From an archaeon (GTDB lineage: Archaea > Thermoproteota > Bathyarchaeia > TCS64), in contig JAHLLU010000108.1 in the NCBI GenBank assembly GCA_020444005.1, positions 1 through 6,995 on the forward strand: DNA of 6,995 nucleotides, in the 5' to 3' direction. Positions 1-5,958 of the stretch are shown here, piece by piece (the stretch's first letter is position 1; each line of letters begins with the position of its first letter). The notes under the pieces are model-generated. The model saw nothing but the letters and a program-made list of their open reading frames with translations, searched no databases and had not been told where the DNA came from. Position numbers and translations under genes: made by a program.

Positions 1-446
1 GAGCGATTCAATATGACAAGCTCAGATACTTTGGGCGCCAGTTCTTGCGCTAGTGCTCTTGCGGCGCCACCGGCACCAAGTAATACTACTCTACTTTCCG
101 TGAGTTCACCGTATTTCAGGCTTAATGCCTTGATGCCTCCAATAGCATCAGTGTTATGCCCGATGAGTTGCCCTTCACGGTTTTCGATGGTGTTTACGGC
201 GCCTATTCGTTTGGCTGATGCTGCAAGCGTGTCCATGTGTTTGATTATCTCTATCTTGTGGGGTGTGGTGACGTTTGCTCCACCGAATTTGCTATCTCTG
301 AGACTTTGAACTGTCTCACCTAGTTTCTCTGGCTCTGTTTCCAGTAGACTGTATCTGTGGGGTAATCCTAGCTCTTTGAAGGCTGCGTTGTGCATCGCGG
401 GGCTGACAGAGTGCCCCACAGGGTAACCTAACAGGTAGTAGTTCAT
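1..446 (-). CDS. aroE: Shikimate dehydrogenase, C-terminal part cut off by window edge
   Basis: This enzyme reduces 3-dehydroshikimate to shikimate with NADPH, the fourth step of the shikimate pathway, in the cytoplasm. About 148 N-terminal residues are visible of a family usually near 270. The substrate domain shows GHSVSPAMHN (residues 11-20, the Ser-x-Ser substrate contacts), NVTTPHK (58-64, ending in the catalytic Lys64), GAVNT (82-86) and HNTDAIG (97-103, catalytic Asp100). The NADP-binding fold begins with GAGGAARA (124-131) and ends at the edge with NR, the start of the usual NRT/NRS cofactor motif. The ATG overlaps the aroD stop as ATGA, and AGGAG (plus-strand 456-460) lies 9 bases ahead, so the start is well supported. 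It is the last visible gene of the aroF-aroB-aroD-aroE operon. Nothing suggests it is broken. Confidence 0.95.
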   Translation of the reverse strand, partial: MNYYLLGYPVGHSVSPAMHNAAFKELGLPHRYSLLETEPEKLGETVQSLRDSKFGGANVTTPHKIEIIKHMDTLAASAKRIGAVNTIENREGQLIGHNTDAIGGIKALSLKYGELTESRVVLLGAGGAARALAQELAPKVSELVILNR

Positions 447-1096
447 TGCTTTAGGCTCCTGTAGGTCTCCCGTAGCATCTGTAATGGTATCTGTCCCGGG
501 GCAACCTCCTCATCCAGTGAAGCATAGGTGTATGCTGCTCCGGCGATTGGTGCTAGGATTCTTGATGTGGTTCCTTTTTCACCCATGGCGAACGCAATGT
601 TATCCGGATGCTTCCTGTTATAGTTCAAGTAAGGTAGGTTATCCTCGTAGCTGTCTGCCCATCCGATGATCTTGATTTTATCGCAGCCGGTCTCTGCTAG
701 CTTGTTGTGGATTTCTTCTAGTTGGTTCTCGTTGAGGGCTTGTTTGAAGTCGTGATGTGAGGCAATCACCTTTCCACCATTTCCCTGAACGTTTCTCACC
801 TGTATAGGCAGCTGTTCTGATGTCGATGATAGGTCAACCATCTCAAACCCAGCCATAACAGCATCCACTAGCAGCTTGATTCTCTCAGCTTCAGGCTCCT
901 CCGATTTTCCGCCTTGGTCTTTTCTCCTGTTCGTCGCTATCAATGGCTTGGCTGAGGCTGCTCGTATTGATTCTAGGTTGAGTTTTTCTTTTCTATAGTC
1001 CAGTCGTAGTTCGATGAGGTCAGCCTCCTCCGCTTCAAACATCTTCTCTATTGTCTCGTCTGTGGTGGTTGCCTTGATTGCGACGCATATCCTCAT
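443..1096 (-). CDS. aroD: 3-dehydroquinate dehydratase, type I
   Basis: This class I dehydroquinase converts 3-dehydroquinate to 3-dehydroshikimate through a Schiff base on lysine. The 217 residues form a single TIM barrel close to the usual archaeal size. Visible active-site elements are ELRLD (29-33, substrate-binding Glu and Arg), SHHDF (113-117, catalytic His115), Lys142 in CDKIKII (the Schiff-base lysine), TSRI (177-180, Arg179) and APGQI (199-203, Gln202). The 27-residue gap from His115 to Lys142 equals that between His143 and Lys170 of the Salmonella enzyme, as I recall it. The ATG overlaps the aroB stop as ATGA, with GGAGG (plus-strand 1104-1108) 7 bases ahead. The gene's own stop overlaps the aroE start in the same way, so translation of the three genes is probably coupled. 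No AroE fusion is present, unlike plant enzymes. Confidence 0.97.
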   Translation of the reverse strand: MRICVAIKATTTDETIEKMFEAEEADLIELRLDYRKEKLNLESIRAASAKPLIATNRRKDQGGKSEEPEAERIKLLVDAVMAGFEMVDLSSTSEQLPIQVRNVQGNGGKVIASHHDFKQALNENQLEEIHNKLAETGCDKIKIIGWADSYEDNLPYLNYNRKHPDNIAFAMGEKGTTSRILAPIAGAAYTYASLDEEVAPGQIPLQMLRETYRSLKQ

Positions 1097-2145
1097 CTAT
1101 TTGCCTCCAGCGCTTTCCTGATGGTTGGTTCCCCGACTTGTCTCAGTACTGGAGCCTTACCGATGCCTGTTGGTAGCACAAAGACGATGTTTCCAGACTC
1201 GGCTTTCTTGTCCTTATGCATTACCTTGACTGCTTCAGAGAAGTCAATCTCGGGTAGCTTAGTAGGTAACCCGTAATCCTCGATGAGTTTGATGATACGC
1301 TGGTACTCTTTTTCCCTGAGAAGACCATGCTCCAATGAGATCAAAGCAGCTACAACCATACCCACTGCGACGCCCTCACCATGATTCACATCATGATCAG
1401 TCAACTTCTCCACGGCGTGACCAACAGTATGACCATAATTCAAGGCAGCACGTATCCCGAGTCTATCCTCCTCATCCTGCTCGACATACCTTGCCTTGGT
1501 GGCTGCACAGCGGGCTACTATCTCCACCATGTCCTCAGCCATGAGGCTTTCAGGGTTCTTAGATTCAAGTAGCTTGAACAAATCAGGGTCATTGATGACA
1601 CCATACTTTATCACCTCTGCTAACCCACTGCGAATCTCCCGTTTAGGCAATGTCTCCAAGAACAAGGGATCGATGAGTACCAAGCTGGGCTGCCAGAAGC
1701 TGCCCACAAGGTTCTTTCCCCTTGGATGATTGATCGCTGTTTTTCCACCTATGCTGCTGTCTACCATGGCGAGAAGCGTTGTAGGTATCTGGACTATCTT
1801 GATTCCACGCATGTAGATGGAGGCCGCGAACCCTGCGAGGTCTCCTACCGAGCCTCCGCCGAGGGCGATGATCGTTGATCCCCGGTCCATTCCCGCGTCT
1901 AGAAGGTCTCCAAGGAGCTTTTCAAGTACGCTCCATTGTTTTGCGTCTTCTCCGTCGGGTACAAGTATTAGCGTGTGTTCTCCTATGGCTTGGGCTACTC
2001 GTTCACCGTAGAGCTTATTGATCTCTTTGGTGGTTATCAGCGTCTTCTTACCCGTTGGGAGATGCTCTGATATGGTATCTTCTAGACCAGACGCGACGAC
2101 TATGCTGTAGCTTCGAGCCCCGAGGGCTACTTTGATACGCTGCAA
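1093..2145 (-). CDS. aroB: 3-dehydroquinate synthase
   Basis: This NAD- and metal-dependent cytoplasmic enzyme cyclises DAHP to 3-dehydroquinate, the second step of the pathway. Its 350 residues are full length. Motifs in order are PDGEDAKQW (63-71), the NAD-binding GGGSVGDLAGF (96-106), PTTLLAMVDSSIGGKTAIN (121-139), GLAEVIKYG (174-182, metal ligand Glu177), NYGHTVGHAVE (236-246, His239), NHGEG (254-258, His255) and DKKAESG (312-318). The start is TTG, two bases after the aroF TAG stop, with only a weak GAAGG-like sequence ahead. No in-frame ATG occurs until after the first conserved motifs and residues 1-20 look like a normal family N-terminus, so TTG is almost forced. Expression probably depends on reinitiation after aroF. 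Its presence points to the canonical DAHP route rather than the archaeal type II dehydroquinate synthase route. Confidence 0.97.
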   Translation of the reverse strand: MQRIKVALGARSYSIVVASGLEDTISEHLPTGKKTLITTKEINKLYGERVAQAIGEHTLILVPDGEDAKQWSVLEKLLGDLLDAGMDRGSTIIALGGGSVGDLAGFAASIYMRGIKIVQIPTTLLAMVDSSIGGKTAINHPRGKNLVGSFWQPSLVLIDPLFLETLPKREIRSGLAEVIKYGVINDPDLFKLLESKNPESLMAEDMVEIVARCAATKARYVEQDEEDRLGIRAALNYGHTVGHAVEKLTDHDVNHGEGVAVGMVVAALISLEHGLLREKEYQRIIKLIEDYGLPTKLPEIDFSEAVKVMHKDKKAESGNIVFVLPTGIGKAPVLRQVGEPTIRKALEANR

Positions 2146-2147
2146 GC

Positions 2148-2996
2148 CTATAGCCTTCGGTTTACCGCTGTTATTATGGGCTTGATGCCTGTCATTACGT
2201 GCATGAACTCCTCTGGGCTGAGGCTCTGACCTCCATCACAGAGGGCTTCCTCTGGGTTGGGATGAACCTCAATCATCACGCCATCAGCGCCTGCCGCTAT
2301 CGCAGCCTTAGCCATGGGTTCAACGAGGCTTCGTGTGCCTGTGCCGTGGCTTGGGTCTATGATTACTGGTAGATGGCTGATCTGGTGTATGATGGGCGCC
2401 GCTGAGATGTCTAGCGTGTTTCTTGTGATCTGCTCGAATGTCCTGATGCCTCTTTCACAGAGGATCACATCGGTGTTTCCCTCGCTCAGGATGTACTCGG
2501 CGCATCCAAGCCACTCGTTAAAGGTGGCCGACATGCCTCGTTTCAGCATAACAGGCTTGTTGCTTCGTCCAACCTTCTTCAATAGGCTAAAGTTCTGCAT
2601 GTTGCGTGCCCCGATCTGGAGAATATCAGTGTAAGCCTCCACTAGTTCAACGTCCTCAGTGGACATTACCTCAGTGATGATAGGCAAACCCGTCTCATCT
2701 CTTGCTTCAGCGAGAAGCTCCAAGCCTTCCTTGCCTAAGCCTTGGAAGCTGTAGGGTAGGGTTCTTGGTTTGAAGGCTCCTCCTCTTAGAATCTGGGCTC
2801 CCGCTGCCTTGACTGCGCGTGCCGCTTGGAGCATCTGCTCCTCGTTTTCAACGCTGCATGGTCCAGCCATTACCGCGACTTGATCGCCGCCGATGCTAAC
2901 TCCATTGACTTTTATGATTGTCTTCTGAGTTTGTTCGTGTTTGACTGCGAGCCTGATCTTTTTGGGTATTGGGAGGTCGCACACTTGCATCACCAT
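2148..2996 (-). CDS. aroF: 3-deoxy-7-phosphoheptulonate (DAHP) synthase, type I-beta, short form
   Basis: This enzyme condenses phosphoenolpyruvate with erythrose 4-phosphate to DAHP, committing carbon to aromatic synthesis. The 282 residues belong to the I-beta/KDO8P-synthase-like group. Visible are GPCSVE (45-50, metal ligand Cys48), RGGAFKPRT (71-79), LKRG (151-154), DPSHGTG (214-220, metal ligand His217), Glu243 in [19 protein letters not shown], and Asp254 in the same stretch. The spacings Cys-His 169, His-Glu 26 and Glu-Asp 11 match the Thermotoga enzyme closely, as I recall it. Only about 40 residues precede the barrel, too few for the N-terminal ferredoxin-like/ACT regulatory domain of the Thermotoga form, so direct Tyr/Phe inhibition through that domain is not expected. 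It is the first gene of the operon. The ATG at 2996 is chosen because GGAGGA lies 6 bases ahead; a second in-frame ATG two codons later is possible. Confidence 0.96.
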   Translation of the reverse strand: MVMQVCDLPIPKKIRLAVKHEQTQKTIIKVNGVSIGGDQVAVMAGPCSVENEEQMLQAARAVKAAGAQILRGGAFKPRTLPYSFQGLGKEGLELLAEARDETGLPIITEVMSTEDVELVEAYTDILQIGARNMQNFSLLKKVGRSNKPVMLKRGMSATFNEWLGCAEYILSEGNTDVILCERGIRTFEQITRNTLDISAAPIIHQISHLPVIIDPSHGTGTRSLVEPMAKAAIAAGADGVMIEVHPNPEEALCDGGQSLSPEEFMHVMTGIKPIITAVNRRL

Positions 2997-3002
2997 GGCG
3001 TG

Positions 3003-3008
3003 TCCTCC
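3003..3008 (-). promoter_or_regulatory. Shine-Dalgarno site of aroF
   Basis: GGAGGA on the minus strand sits 6 bases before the ATG at 2996. It fixes the aroF start at the first of two nearby in-frame ATGs. It also implies that at least some transcripts carry a leader. Confidence 0.7.
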
Positions 3009-3019
3009 ATACTGTTTTG

Positions 3020-3027
3020 TTTAATAT
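3020..3027 (-). promoter_or_regulatory. Putative TATA box of the aro operon
   Basis: The minus strand reads ATATTAAA here, inside an A+T-rich patch, centred about 27-28 bases before the aroF ATG. Archaeal TATA boxes lie about 25-27 bases before the transcription start, so this box would predict a start at or beside the ATG. That conflicts with the good Shine-Dalgarno site downstream. It is the best TATA match in the interval but only moderately supported. Confidence 0.45.
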
Positions 3028-3056
3028 GGCTTCTGGGTATGTGATGCTGTCCATTG

Positions 3057-3085
3057 ATTTGGGTACCGAGAAGCAGAATTTGGGT
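3057..3085. repeat. Direct repeat ATTTGGGT x2, 21 bp apart, in the divergent promoter region
   Basis: ATTTGGGT occurs at 3057-3064 and again at 3078-3085, a start-to-start distance of 21 bp or two helical turns. Two further GGGT words lie at 3035-3038 and 3110-3113. Regular spacing between two divergent promoters suggests a binding site for a dimeric regulator. Chance is not excluded for words this short. Confidence 0.35.
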
Positions 3086-3093
3086 GCTGTCTT

Positions 3094-3118
3094 GAGGCAC
3101 AGCTAAGATGGGTGCCTC
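3094..3118. promoter_or_regulatory. 7-bp inverted repeat, possible operator
   Basis: GAGGCAC (3094-3100) and GTGCCTC (3112-3118) are perfect reverse complements separated by 11 bases. The site lies about 15 bp ahead of the TATA-like box of the rightward gene and about 100 bp from aroF. It could be an operator or a hairpin. The arm word also occurs in the kinase coding region (5590-5596, and as part of a second inverted repeat at 5672-5704), which weakens any claim of specificity. Confidence 0.3.
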
Positions 3119-3132
3119 TCTTTCTTTCTGGA

Positions 3133-3140
3133 TTATATGA
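3133..3140 (+). promoter_or_regulatory. Putative TATA box of the YkgJ-family gene
   Basis: TTATATGA, preceded by a pyrimidine-rich stretch, is centred near 3136. A start site 25-27 bases downstream would fall near 3162. That leaves a leader of about 18 bases before the ATG at 3180 and makes the earlier TTG (3150) and ATG (3153) unlikely starts, since they would lie upstream of the transcript. Confidence 0.5.
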
Positions 3141-3179
3141 ATTGGCGCATTGATGCCACACTCGATAGGCGTCATAGCC

Positions 3180-3983
3180 ATGTCATCGGATATAAGGGTA
3201 ACGGCTCCTAGGAATAATGAGATTCGTAAACTACACCATTTTCAATTAGACATGTTTAAAACCAGTTCCTCCGCAATGCACGTTATGGAAGAGCAGCCGT
3301 CGCCACTACACAGATTGATGCAGACAGAGGGATTCAAGCCGTTCAGCGGACCAGATGCCATCAGGGTCTACCGGAAATCCATCCAGCGTCTCAACATGGA
3401 GAACATGGACGAGAATGATTTGTTAAACGCTGTTAGTAGTCTTGGTGTGCTTCTTGAGACTGAGATAGCCTTGATGTATGCTCTCCAAGATCAGATATGC
3501 ACAAGATGCGGAAAGTGCTGTACCGTGAACAAGTCTATGCGGGTACCGAAAACAGAGCTTAAACAGATCGCTGAACATGTAAAGACCAGCTACAAGAAGA
3601 TCAAGAAACAGACCCGTGCACGTCCAAGACGAGACGGAACCATGAGGATCAAACGCAGCCCATGCCCATTCTATGATGAAGAATGCACAGTGTATCCTGC
3701 ACGTCCCGGGGAATGCAGAGGATACCCTGCAAACATGTTACTGAAAAGTCTTGGAGGCAAAGCCGAGTACCCATCTGACTGTGAGATAAGCGATGACTTA
3801 CTCGTCGAGATAGCCATCAAACGTGCCCTCGAAGAAAAAATGCACAGAGAGAACCCTGAACTCATGAAGGAGCTCTCCGAGAAGAAAAAACGAGACCTTG
3901 GACGCCTCGGAGGCATGAATCAGAGCCAGCGTCTTGCTTATCTCGTGAACCGATACCAGAAGACCCTGAATCAGGGCTCGTAG
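3180..3983 (+). CDS. YkgJ-family (UPF0153) zinc/iron-chelating cysteine-cluster protein
   Basis: The 267-residue product carries the YkgJ/UPF0153 signature. It has a CTRCGKCC cluster (Cys107, 110, 113, 114), then CPFYDEEC (162-169), then YPARPGECRGYP (172-183, Cys179), with another cysteine at 201. The family is thought to bind a metal or Fe-S cluster; its biochemical role is generally unknown. Around the core are an N-terminal region of about 100 residues with no motif I recognise and a charged, probably helical C-terminal tail rich in Lys/Glu/Arg. No signal peptide or membrane segment is seen. The reading frame is open back to TTG 3150 and ATG 3153, but the TATA-like box at 3133-3140 favours ATG 3180. 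It is divergent from the aro operon and 46 bases ahead of the nucleoside hydrolase. Family assignment is firm; function is not. Confidence 0.85.
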   Translation: MSSDIRVTAPRNNEIRKLHHFQLDMFKTSSSAMHVMEEQPSPLHRLMQTEGFKPFSGPDAIRVYRKSIQRLNMENMDENDLLNAVSSLGVLLETEIALMYALQDQICTRCGKCCTVNKSMRVPKTELKQIAEHVKTSYKKIKKQTRARPRRDGTMRIKRSPCPFYDEECTVYPARPGECRGYPANMLLKSLGGKAEYPSDCEISDDLLVEIAIKRALEEKMHRENPELMKELSEKKKRDLGRLGGMNQSQRLAYLVNRYQKTLNQGS

Positions 3984-3989
3984 CAAAGG

Positions 3990-3995
3990 TTTTTT
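3990..3995 (+). terminator. T6 tract after the YkgJ-family gene, possible archaeal terminator
   Basis: Six T residues begin 7 bases after the stop codon. Archaeal RNA polymerase can stop at such tracts without a hairpin. There is no clear TATA box between here and the next start, so partial read-through into the nucleoside hydrolase gene is more likely than full termination. Confidence 0.3.
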
Positions 3996-4011
3996 GAAGC
4001 CACGCGACTGA

Positions 4012-4031
4012 AACGGGTAGTGAAACCCGTT
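4012..4031 (+). promoter_or_regulatory. Hairpin covering the ribosome site and TTG start of the nucleoside hydrolase
   Basis: AACGGGT (4012-4018) and ACCCGTT (4025-4031) can form a perfect 7-bp stem around the 6-base loop AGTGAA. The SD-like GGTAGTGA (4016-4023) lies in the left arm and loop, and the first two bases of the TTG start (4030-4032) are in the right arm. In RNA this would tend to hide the initiation site. Pairing is seen directly; control is inferred. Confidence 0.45.
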
Positions 4032-4965
4032 GAAACATATTATTCTTGATACTGACCCCGGTGTAGATGACGCCATAGCCTTTCTCCTCGCTTTCAATAG
4101 CCCCGAACTGAAGATTGAGGCAGTCACCACAGTCGCAGGAAACGTCAACCATACAAAGGGACACAAGAACGCGAAAAAACTCCTAGAGTTCATAGGCGCC
4201 ACTGATGTACCTGTTTGTGCTGGCGCAGAGAAGCCCTTGATCAGGGTTATGAGTCATGCCGAGGAGTTCCATGGAAAGACTGGTTTGGGTGAAGCGGAGC
4301 TACCTGAGCCCAAACTTATGACTGATCCACGGAACGCGGTGGAGATGATCCTTGAGAAGGCAGACGAGCTAGGCAAGGACTTAACCTTGGTGGCTATTGG
4401 TCCATTGACAAACATCGCTTCTGCGATTTTAGCTGACCCTAAGCTTCCTGAAAAGGTGGATAAGCTGGTAATAATGGGTGGAGCCTTCAACCTAACACCA
4501 TACGGGCTCGGTAACGCTAACGCTGTGGCTGAGTTCAATATCTGGCATGATCCAGAGGCAGCCAAGATAGTCTTCAACAGCGGATTACCCATTGTAGCCG
4601 CTGGCTTGGATACAACGACTCACCCGGATTACAGGATGAGTGTGGATATGTTCAACGAGATCAAAGCAAAGAAGGATAGAAGATCCAAGCTCGTCGTAGA
4701 CCTCTGTAAATCCCTTGTGGAGAAGTTTAAAGGCTTCAGCCTCCACGACCCACAGGCAATCGCCTACGTCGTTGACCCAACCATGTTCAAGACCGAGAAA
4801 TACAAGGTGGACCTAGAGGTCCACGGTGAACTCACACGAGGTATGACTGTCGTAGAACGCAGATATTATCGCCGGGTAAAGGAGGAAGCTAACACGGACA
4901 TTATTGTTGAGGTTGACGCACCTCGTTTCCTCAAACTCATAATGGATCGAGTGACAGGTGAGTAA
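4030..4965 (+). CDS. Inosine/uridine-preferring nucleoside hydrolase family protein
   Basis: The enzyme is expected to hydrolyse the N-glycosidic bond of ribonucleosides, giving base plus free ribose, in the cytoplasm. The 311 residues match the usual family length. Seen are DTDPGVDDA (7-15, calcium ligands Asp9 and Asp14), VAIGPLTNIA (121-130, ligand Thr127), MGGAF (149-153), AEFNIWHDPEAA (167-178) and SLHDP (237-241, catalytic His239 and ligand Asp240). The histidine before Asp240 resembles group I enzymes such as the Crithidia inosine-uridine hydrolase. Exact base preference cannot be read. The start is TTG: a TGA lies in frame at 4021 and the conserved DTD motif begins six codons later, leaving no other usual start codon. 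The stop abuts the kinase start (TAAATG), implying an operon and a joint role in nucleoside salvage. Confidence 0.93.
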   Translation: MKHIILDTDPGVDDAIAFLLAFNSPELKIEAVTTVAGNVNHTKGHKNAKKLLEFIGATDVPVCAGAEKPLIRVMSHAEEFHGKTGLGEAELPEPKLMTDPRNAVEMILEKADELGKDLTLVAIGPLTNIASAILADPKLPEKVDKLVIMGGAFNLTPYGLGNANAVAEFNIWHDPEAAKIVFNSGLPIVAAGLDTTTHPDYRMSVDMFNEIKAKKDRRSKLVVDLCKSLVEKFKGFSLHDPQAIAYVVDPTMFKTEKYKVDLEVHGELTRGMTVVERRYYRRVKEEANTDIIVEVDAPRFLKLIMDRVTGE

Positions 4966-5919
4966 ATGGTTGACCTAATCTGCTGTGGCGCTATCAATTG
5001 GGACATCAACCTATTCATGGAGCGCCTACCCAGAACAGGTGAGGAAGTACCGGTCCACGAGATACAACGAGTATCCGGGGGCACCGCGGCAAATGTATCG
5101 GTAGCAGCAGCAAGAATACTTGGAAAAAACCGTGTTGCGTTTATCGGTGCACTTGGTGAGGACGCTATCGCTGAGGCTCAGATCAAGATACTCAAAGAGG
5201 AAGGCGTGGACCCTAGTGGAATCCTGTTGATACCAGAAGAGGAATCAGGGCAAGCCTACATCAGCATCAGCTCAGACGGAGCCAACGAGATACACACCTA
5301 CTTCGGAGCCAACCTCAGAATCACCGGAAAACACATGCAAGACAAAGAACGATTGGATCTAATTAAACAAGCAAAAGTCTGTGTTATCATGGACCCACCC
5401 ATTGAGACCGCTGAGAAGCTTGCTGAACTCTGTAAGAGGCATGGTGTGAAGGTTATCTGGGACCCTGGTGTCTACGCTGAAGATGGTATTGATGCGTTGT
5501 TGCCTACCTTGAGGAATGTTGACTACTTTATACTGAACCACATCGAGTACGAGAACCTCCTTGGCACAAGCGAGCCGAAAATGGTAGCTGAGGCACTTAC
5601 AGACCGGGTGCATGACATTAAAGCAATCATCAAACACGGTGCAGAAGGCTGTATAATGTGTGAAGATGAAGGAGGCACTATTATTCAGATGGAGGCAGTG
5701 CCTCTCCCAGAGCTTGGGATGAAAGTAATCAACACCGTTGGCTGTGGTGACGCTTTTATCGGCGGATTCGCGTCAGCGCTTGTCGAGGGTAAGCCCCATA
5801 TTGAGGCTCTTAGACAGGCGAGTGCAACTGGTAGCTTCAAGGCAACGCGGATCGAGACAAGAGGCGGACCAACAAGAGAGGAGCTTGAGAAGCTAATCGC
5901 TGACTGGCGACGCCTCTAA
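4966..5919 (+). CDS. PfkB-family carbohydrate/nucleoside kinase (ribokinase-like)
   Basis: This ribokinase-superfamily enzyme of 317 residues is full length. It shows the N-terminal GAINWD (8-13, like the GxxNxD sugar-contact motif of ribokinase), GGTAAN (38-43), the NxxE metal/phosphate motif NHIE (191-194), KHGAEGC (223-229) and NTVGCGDAF (256-264) with catalytic base Asp262. The anion-hole motif is GCGD where GAGD is usual, an atypical but not disabling change. The ATG directly follows the hydrolase TAA, and AGGTGA (4956-4961) sits 4 bases ahead. The context suggests ribokinase activity on ribose released by the hydrolase. Nucleoside kinase or ribose-1-phosphate kinase, both known among archaeal PfkB proteins, are alternatives. 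Family is sure; substrate is inference. Confidence 0.9.
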   Translation: MVDLICCGAINWDINLFMERLPRTGEEVPVHEIQRVSGGTAANVSVAAARILGKNRVAFIGALGEDAIAEAQIKILKEEGVDPSGILLIPEEESGQAYISISSDGANEIHTYFGANLRITGKHMQDKERLDLIKQAKVCVIMDPPIETAEKLAELCKRHGVKVIWDPGVYAEDGIDALLPTLRNVDYFILNHIEYENLLGTSEPKMVAEALTDRVHDIKAIIKHGAEGCIMCEDEGGTIIQMEAVPLPELGMKVINTVGCGDAFIGGFASALVEGKPHIEALRQASATGSFKATRIETRGGPTREELEKLIADWRRL

Positions 5920-5929
5920 CCCGTTAATG

Positions 5930-5937
5930 TATTATAG
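5930..5937 (+). promoter_or_regulatory. TATA box of the racemase gene, leaderless spacing
   Basis: TATTATAG is centred about 26 bases before the ATG at 5959, so the predicted transcription start falls on or next to the start codon. No Shine-Dalgarno sequence is present ahead of the ATG. The box is preceded by TTAATGT (5924-5930), which also precedes the next promoter. Confidence 0.6.
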
Positions 5938-5958
5938 TTTCTTGAAGCCTCTTTTCCC

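Noticed and set aside
13..309. Open frame of 98 codons on the plus strand
   Set aside because: It lies fully antisense to well-conserved aroE sequence, and its composition is what a reversed coding frame gives.
2990..3181. Minus-strand frame of 63 codons through the divergent region
   Set aside because: It overlaps the aroF promoter, ribosome site and start in another frame, has no family resemblance, and would start upstream of the aro TATA box without a promoter of its own.
3989..4003. Similar 15-base words before the hydrolase (3989-4003) and racemase (5937-5951), 13 of 15 matching
   Set aside because: One lies just after a stop codon and the other spans the end of a TATA box, so they have different positions relative to their genes; a short T-rich match of this kind can arise by chance.
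3798..4202. Overlapping minus-strand open frames across the hydrolase start
   Set aside because: They are antisense to the YkgJ-family and nucleoside hydrolase genes, carry no recognisable motif and have no promoter or ribosome site.
5672..5704. Inverted repeat GAGGCACT/AGTGCCTC inside the kinase gene, similar to the intergenic repeat at 3094-3118
   Set aside because: It is within conserved coding sequence, the arm spacing differs (17 versus 11 bases) and the same word appears again at 5590, so common codon use explains it adequately.
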